A stretch of DNA of 64,000 nt from Motacilla alba alba (Eukaryota; Chordata; Aves; Passeriformes; Motacillidae), in the NCBI RefSeq assembly GCF_015832195.1, contig NC_052045.1, positions 186,001 to 250,000 on the forward strand, given 5' to 3'. The position numbers and the translations under genes are program-made. This document shows positions 59,691 to 64,000 of this stretch, in pieces; position 1 is the stretch's first letter; each line of letters begins with the position of its first letter. The notes under the pieces were generated by a model, which worked only from the letters and a program-made list of their open reading frames with translations, did not search any database and was not told where the DNA came from.

Positions 59691-62183
59691 GGACAAGTGT
59701 TTGGTGTGGTTTTAGGAAGATACAGAGCTGTGGCTGCTGGAGGTGGTGACACCTTTGGCATGGAATGGGCTGTCCACAGTTCTTTGCTTGGTTTGTCTGT
59801 CTGCCCTGCATCAGAAGGCAGACTGAAAACAGAATTTATGCTTTAAATCATCCAGGCTGTGGTGTAGATATTTCTTCCTCTGATGTTTCTAACCCTGTGG
59901 CTGCTAATTATCAGTTAACAGGGAAGTTTTCAGAATTAATTCAGAATAGTGGCACTTTTTTATTGCATTCCTTGTTTTTCACACACCATCTTGCTCAGCG
60001 GGGCTCTCTGCTGCCTGCACTGCTTGTAGCAAAGGTGACAAACACACGCCTTGAGCAGCATGGAGGGTTTGTAGTGGAGAACAAATCTGAACCAAAGGAC
60101 AGCACTCCTGACTAAACACAACTTGTGAAAAAAATTCAGAACTGTCGTCACTGAGACCAGGGAGAAGAAAGTAAGTAGAAATCTCTCCCTGCAAAACTAA
60201 AACTTGTTTCCAGACTTGATAATATTTCAAGGAGATACATTTGTAATTCTACCTGGAAGCCAAAGCAGAAGTTAGTGCATGTGCATCACCAAACCCAAAG
60301 CTGCAGAAAAAGGAATTGCCAAGATCAAGAAAAATTAATATCAAAGAAACATAAAGGTTATGCCCAGGGGTCCTGTTCTAGGTCAGAATATTTGTTCTTT
60401 GGGTGCAGGGCACAGTTGCTTTCCTCCCCTCTGCTCTGTGCTGCCCTGTGCTGGCTTTCCATGCAGAGCAATCCCTGCTCCTGCTGGGCAGCAAGTGTGG
60501 GATACCCAGCACAGAGCTGCAGCACAGACAGAGGGGGATGTTTCACCCCTAATATAATGGAAAAAGGCAAAATTTAAAACAAAGACTTCTTTCTTCTTGT
60601 AGTTTCACAACAACTTTGCTTTGATGATTTCCAGGATGCAAGTTAGTTGTGGGAAGCAGAAAGATACAGATATTTTCCTTCTGGAATGCTTAATTTATTT
60701 TTCATAACCTTGTACCATTCACTGGTTTTAGTCTTTTGGACTGCATGGTCTGTGACTCCTCTGCTAGAGCTAAATGTGGCGTGTGAGAATCTTGTCAGAG
60801 AGCCTTGGCTCTGCTTCTGTATTTGTATGCCACAGCAGAAGCCGTGGTGTGCTGCGGGGATGCCTGGTACACCTGGTCCTGCCTGAGAGGCACCTTTCTA
60901 ACTGAGGATCTCAGCTGGGACTCTCCAGGGAACTGCGAGGGACAGACATCCTTCCATTCTCACTGGAAAGCTGTCAGGTAGATTTTTTCCACTACCAAAC
61001 TGCTTTCCTTATGAACAGAGAAGATGTGGAGGGAAAGGAGCAGCAAGACCTCAAGGCCATGAAAACAGAATGGAAATCAGGCAGCCCCTGAGCTTCTGGG
61101 AGAGGATGTGTCTGTGCAGGAAGGCCCATGGCTGAGGACCAGGGGTCTGTGGGGCAGCCTGTGATATCACCAGAAGTTACCAACATTTCCAAAGGTCATA
61201 AGGACTCCAAAATGTCTCTCCAAATTTCTTTACACCTTGGCTAAGGCAGCCTAGGATCTGAGCCTGCCCTTGCTGGGTATTGTGAGATACCCCTTGCTCT
61301 CCCAGGTAGTCTGGCTGAGTTCAAAGGCACTGCTGCAGTTTCCTGGACAGGGATTATTCTCAGGAGTAAATCTCCACAGGATCAGACCCTAGGTGTGCAT
61401 GATAAGATATTTACAATTTGATTTATTTCTATTTTAAATGCCTTTACTTTAAGCTTGTAGGTACATTTGCTACACAAAGTCAGCTTGCTAATATTTTCTT
61501 GGAAAAAGCTAAGGGAAAGAAAAATAACCCCCAAAACACTGAAATAGATGGCTGCCACAATAAAAAGGATCACCTGGAAGTCAACATCTTCAGCCAGAGC
61601 TGTCCCAAGAGGCCTGTCTCTGTCCTAGCATGAGATGAAAGCCTCCATGGACAGATGGGCTCTGGCTGTGCCTGTGAAAGGAAAAAAGCCTGGGTCTGCT
61701 GGATCAAAGGAGACTGGGGTCTCTGAGCAGCAGACAGCCTCTGAACCAAACCTTGCTGATCCTCCAGTTCTGGCGCTGTGTCATGCCCAGCTGTGGGGAG
61801 CTGACCTCCCCTCCCCTGTCCCTCCAGGGATGAAGCTCCTCGCGGGGCTGTGTCACCTGTGCTGTCCCTCTGCGGCTGCACACGGGACCTGCTGGCCCAG
61901 GAGCCCTCCATCCACCCCAGGGGCAGTCAGTCCTGTAGCTGGGAATTAGGAAGGTGCTTTTCCACGTGTGGGCAGGCACGGACAGGGCTCTCAGGGGTGA
62001 GTGGGTCCAACACAGCACTCCCAGCCTCCTGGCACGGCACGAGCCCTGCTGTGCATGGCTCAACACAGCCCTGCATGGATCTGACAGACGGACCTAAATC
62101 AACCCCTCCTAGTCCAAAACTGCCGTGCCATGTCCTGCCACAACAGGCCCTGCTGAGGTGTTTGTCCCCACCTTTCTTATAGG
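59691..62183. other. Non-coding, no gene seen
   Basis: Open frames up to 120 codons on both strands, none supported. Confidence 0.55.
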
Positions 62184-62278
62184 CCTCCTTCAAGTATTGA
62201 CAGGTTGCAAAAAGGTGTCCCTGGAGCCTTCCCTTCTCCAGGCTGAGCAACCTCAACTCTCATTCTGTAGTCAAGGGA
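62184..62278 (-). mobile_element. CR1 LINE fragment (antisense)
   Basis: CCTCCTTCAAGTATTGACAG, then GGAGCCTTCCCTTCTCCAGG and CTGAGCAACCTCAACTCTC, follow the reverse complement of the CR1 region encoding the end of the reverse-transcriptase frame and start of the 3' UTR. The match fades after about 62278. Confidence 0.8.
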
Positions 62279-63999
62279 CAGAGGGAGATGTGTATGAAAG
62301 GTGCCTTGCTTGGGCCACTGGGATCTAATTTGGCAATGAAAGTGCTGTCCAAATCACTGAGCACTGGCCACCTGTACAGAAAGCCCAGCACCCGAGTGAA
62401 GTGCTCGTGTCAGAGCCAGGATGGACGTGCCAGTAGTTGTCTAAAGACCTGTACAGTTCCGAGTCAGTGTACAATATCCCTTTCCTGAATGTCTTCAGAT
62501 GTTCATTTCAGAAATGCAGCTGGGCTGACCCATCTCTCTCCAGTGGTATGGGAAATGGAGGATGAGTCCTGGGATAGCTTGGATTCTGGTAGAGTTAGTG
62601 TCGTGGGGATGGCTGTAAAATCTTTAACCCCTTGTTAATGGTTTGGATTGATTGATTTTGCAATCACCAAAAGGACAGTGGTTAGCAGAGGTGCCTCTGT
62701 TTAACGATAATGATGATGATGATGATGATAGGTCAAAGAATAAGAATAACATGCATAATAATAATTAAAGTAATAAATAATAGATTACATTTCTTGTCTC
62801 GAAGTCATGTTCAGAAATAACACAGTGAATTCCAAGTGAGCTCCCCAAAGCCCTCGACTACAGTGCCAGCCTTGCAGGCAGCCAGGCTGGGGACAGCTGG
62901 GCCACTGGCATTTGGGACAGCAAAAGTCAGAGGCTGAGCAAAGGAGGCCAAGTGCCTGCAGCACGTGGGTATCTGGGCACCCCCTTCACAATGAGCCAGT
63001 AAAATACAGCTTCTGTTCTCTTTTTCAAGCTGCACAGTGTTCAGCGAAGGAAGAACTTTGTTCCAAAGGGAAGCTGTGTTTGCTGGAGCCATTTGTGTGC
63101 TGGCATGTGTTGTGTCAGCTGAGAACAAATGTGCTGGGTTAGGGCTTGTGATGTGGCTGGTGGGACCGATGTAACCACATGTGGGGACTGGGACAGAGGC
63201 TAAGGAGCACTCTGGAAGCTAAAGGAAGTCAAAAATCAATTTTGAAGGGACACAAAAATAAAGCTGGCATGTCTGGTTTTAATCTACTTCCCAAGATGAG
63301 ACTCTGGCTTGTGATTTTGGGTTGCTTTTTTTTCTGCTCAGCACATTTTCTGAGGGATTTAAAAAATGGTCGGAAAGCAAATTGTTTCACAATAGTTATT
63401 CCTTTTCTTCATGAGTTAGAGTTTGGTGAGAGTTTATATTCTTCTTTTCATGAGGAAAAAAAAAAGCTTAAAAATCAAATTCTGTTGGTTATTTTGCAAC
63501 TGATTATTTTCCAGACAATTCACCTATATATTACCCAAACTGGTTAAAGAAAACTAAATATCTTTAGTTTTCTTGAGGGTTAAAAAAAAAAGGGATACTT
63601 GAGGGAACCATAAATACATTCCTTATAAGAATATATTTTCTGTAGAAAATGTTATTGACAAAAAGAAAACCCTAAACTCCACATGGAATTTTTTTTAATT
63701 ATTTCCTCTTCTTACATATGTGGAGCTGTCTTCTTGCATGTCAGATATAAGTGATAATTTTGGTTGCAGTTGATTCATTTAACATAGGAAACAGAAGGGT
63801 TAAGGAATTTTTAAAGCTGGTACCCACATCAATATTTTGGCTTTGAAGCAAGCAGCCTTGCTGTTTGGATGTGCACACATTTTCCACATTTTCTCATCAT
63901 GTTTTGTCTTCTGTTAATAGTCAGCTCCTGTTATTGATGGGAGGCAACACGGGCAGCACCCTGACTGGCTCTTTATTTGGACGCGTAACTCCAGGCACT
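62279..63999. other. Non-coding to the window end, no gene seen
   Basis: Includes a (GAT)n microsatellite. AT-rich after 63.2 kb. A 122-codon plus frame at 63179-63547 is unsupported. Confidence 0.6.
62711..62730. repeat. (TGA)n microsatellite
   Basis: Six to seven perfect TGA units after TTAACGATAA. Confidence 0.93.
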
Positions 64000-64000
64000 G

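Noticed and set aside
1..63999. CRISPR arrays, bacterial operons, prophage or a toxin-antitoxin cassette
   Set aside because: Spliced vertebrate gene structure, CR1 elements and microsatellites show eukaryotic nuclear DNA. No regularly spaced repeats or clustered long genes exist.

Overview
The window is vertebrate nuclear DNA, almost certainly from a bird. It has GT-AG introns, AATAAA-type 3' ends, long non-coding stretches and microsatellites. It also carries fragments of CR1 retrotransposons of the type found in birds: a sense 3' tail near 51.07 kb and antisense pieces at 51.27-51.48 kb and 62.18-62.28 kb. There are no operons and no prokaryotic features. I found no CRISPR array, no integrated virus and no new gene cassette.

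The only gene I can identify with confidence is the 3' end of TM9SF2 (transmembrane 9 superfamily member 2, a nonaspanin of the Golgi and endosomes). It lies on the + strand in five exons: 1-134 (starts upstream of the window), 806-957, 1923-2034, 2449-2620 and 9909-9976. Together they encode 211 complete C-terminal residues, ending in the family's ...VVKVD tail. A 3' UTR follows and ends just after an AATAAA at 10520. A 7.3 kb intron separates the last short coding exon from the rest.

From about 10.56 kb to the end (over 53 kb) I found no exon I can support. In other vertebrates the gene after TM9SF2 in the same orientation is CLYBL, followed by ZIC5 and ZIC2, so this stretch is probably TM9SF2-CLYBL intergenic sequence and/or the long 5' part of CLYBL. 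I looked for CLYBL motifs by eye and did not find them. Three short CpG-dense patches (32.35, 48.58 and 59.38 kb) are the best promoter candidates. The stretch alternates between GC-richer blocks (13-15.7, 17-22.6, 24.5-27.7, 29-32.5, 34.5-42.6, 49.3-52.5, 54-56.5 and 58-62.6 kb) and AT-rich blocks with homeodomain, POU or SOX-like motifs (15.8-16.9, 23.6-24.4, 33.1-34.2, 44.9-47.6 and 52.9-54.0 kb). The GC-richer blocks hold chance open frames of up to 342 codons. The AT-rich blocks look like conserved non-coding elements, as expected near a ZIC developmental locus, but only alignment can show that.

Other structure includes a 115-bp (TTTTC)n array, long polypyrimidine and poly(A) tracts, several short tandem duplications, two clear hairpins, and a likely retroposed transcript 3' end (AATAAA, then 28 A's 27 bases downstream) at 48.14-48.20 kb.
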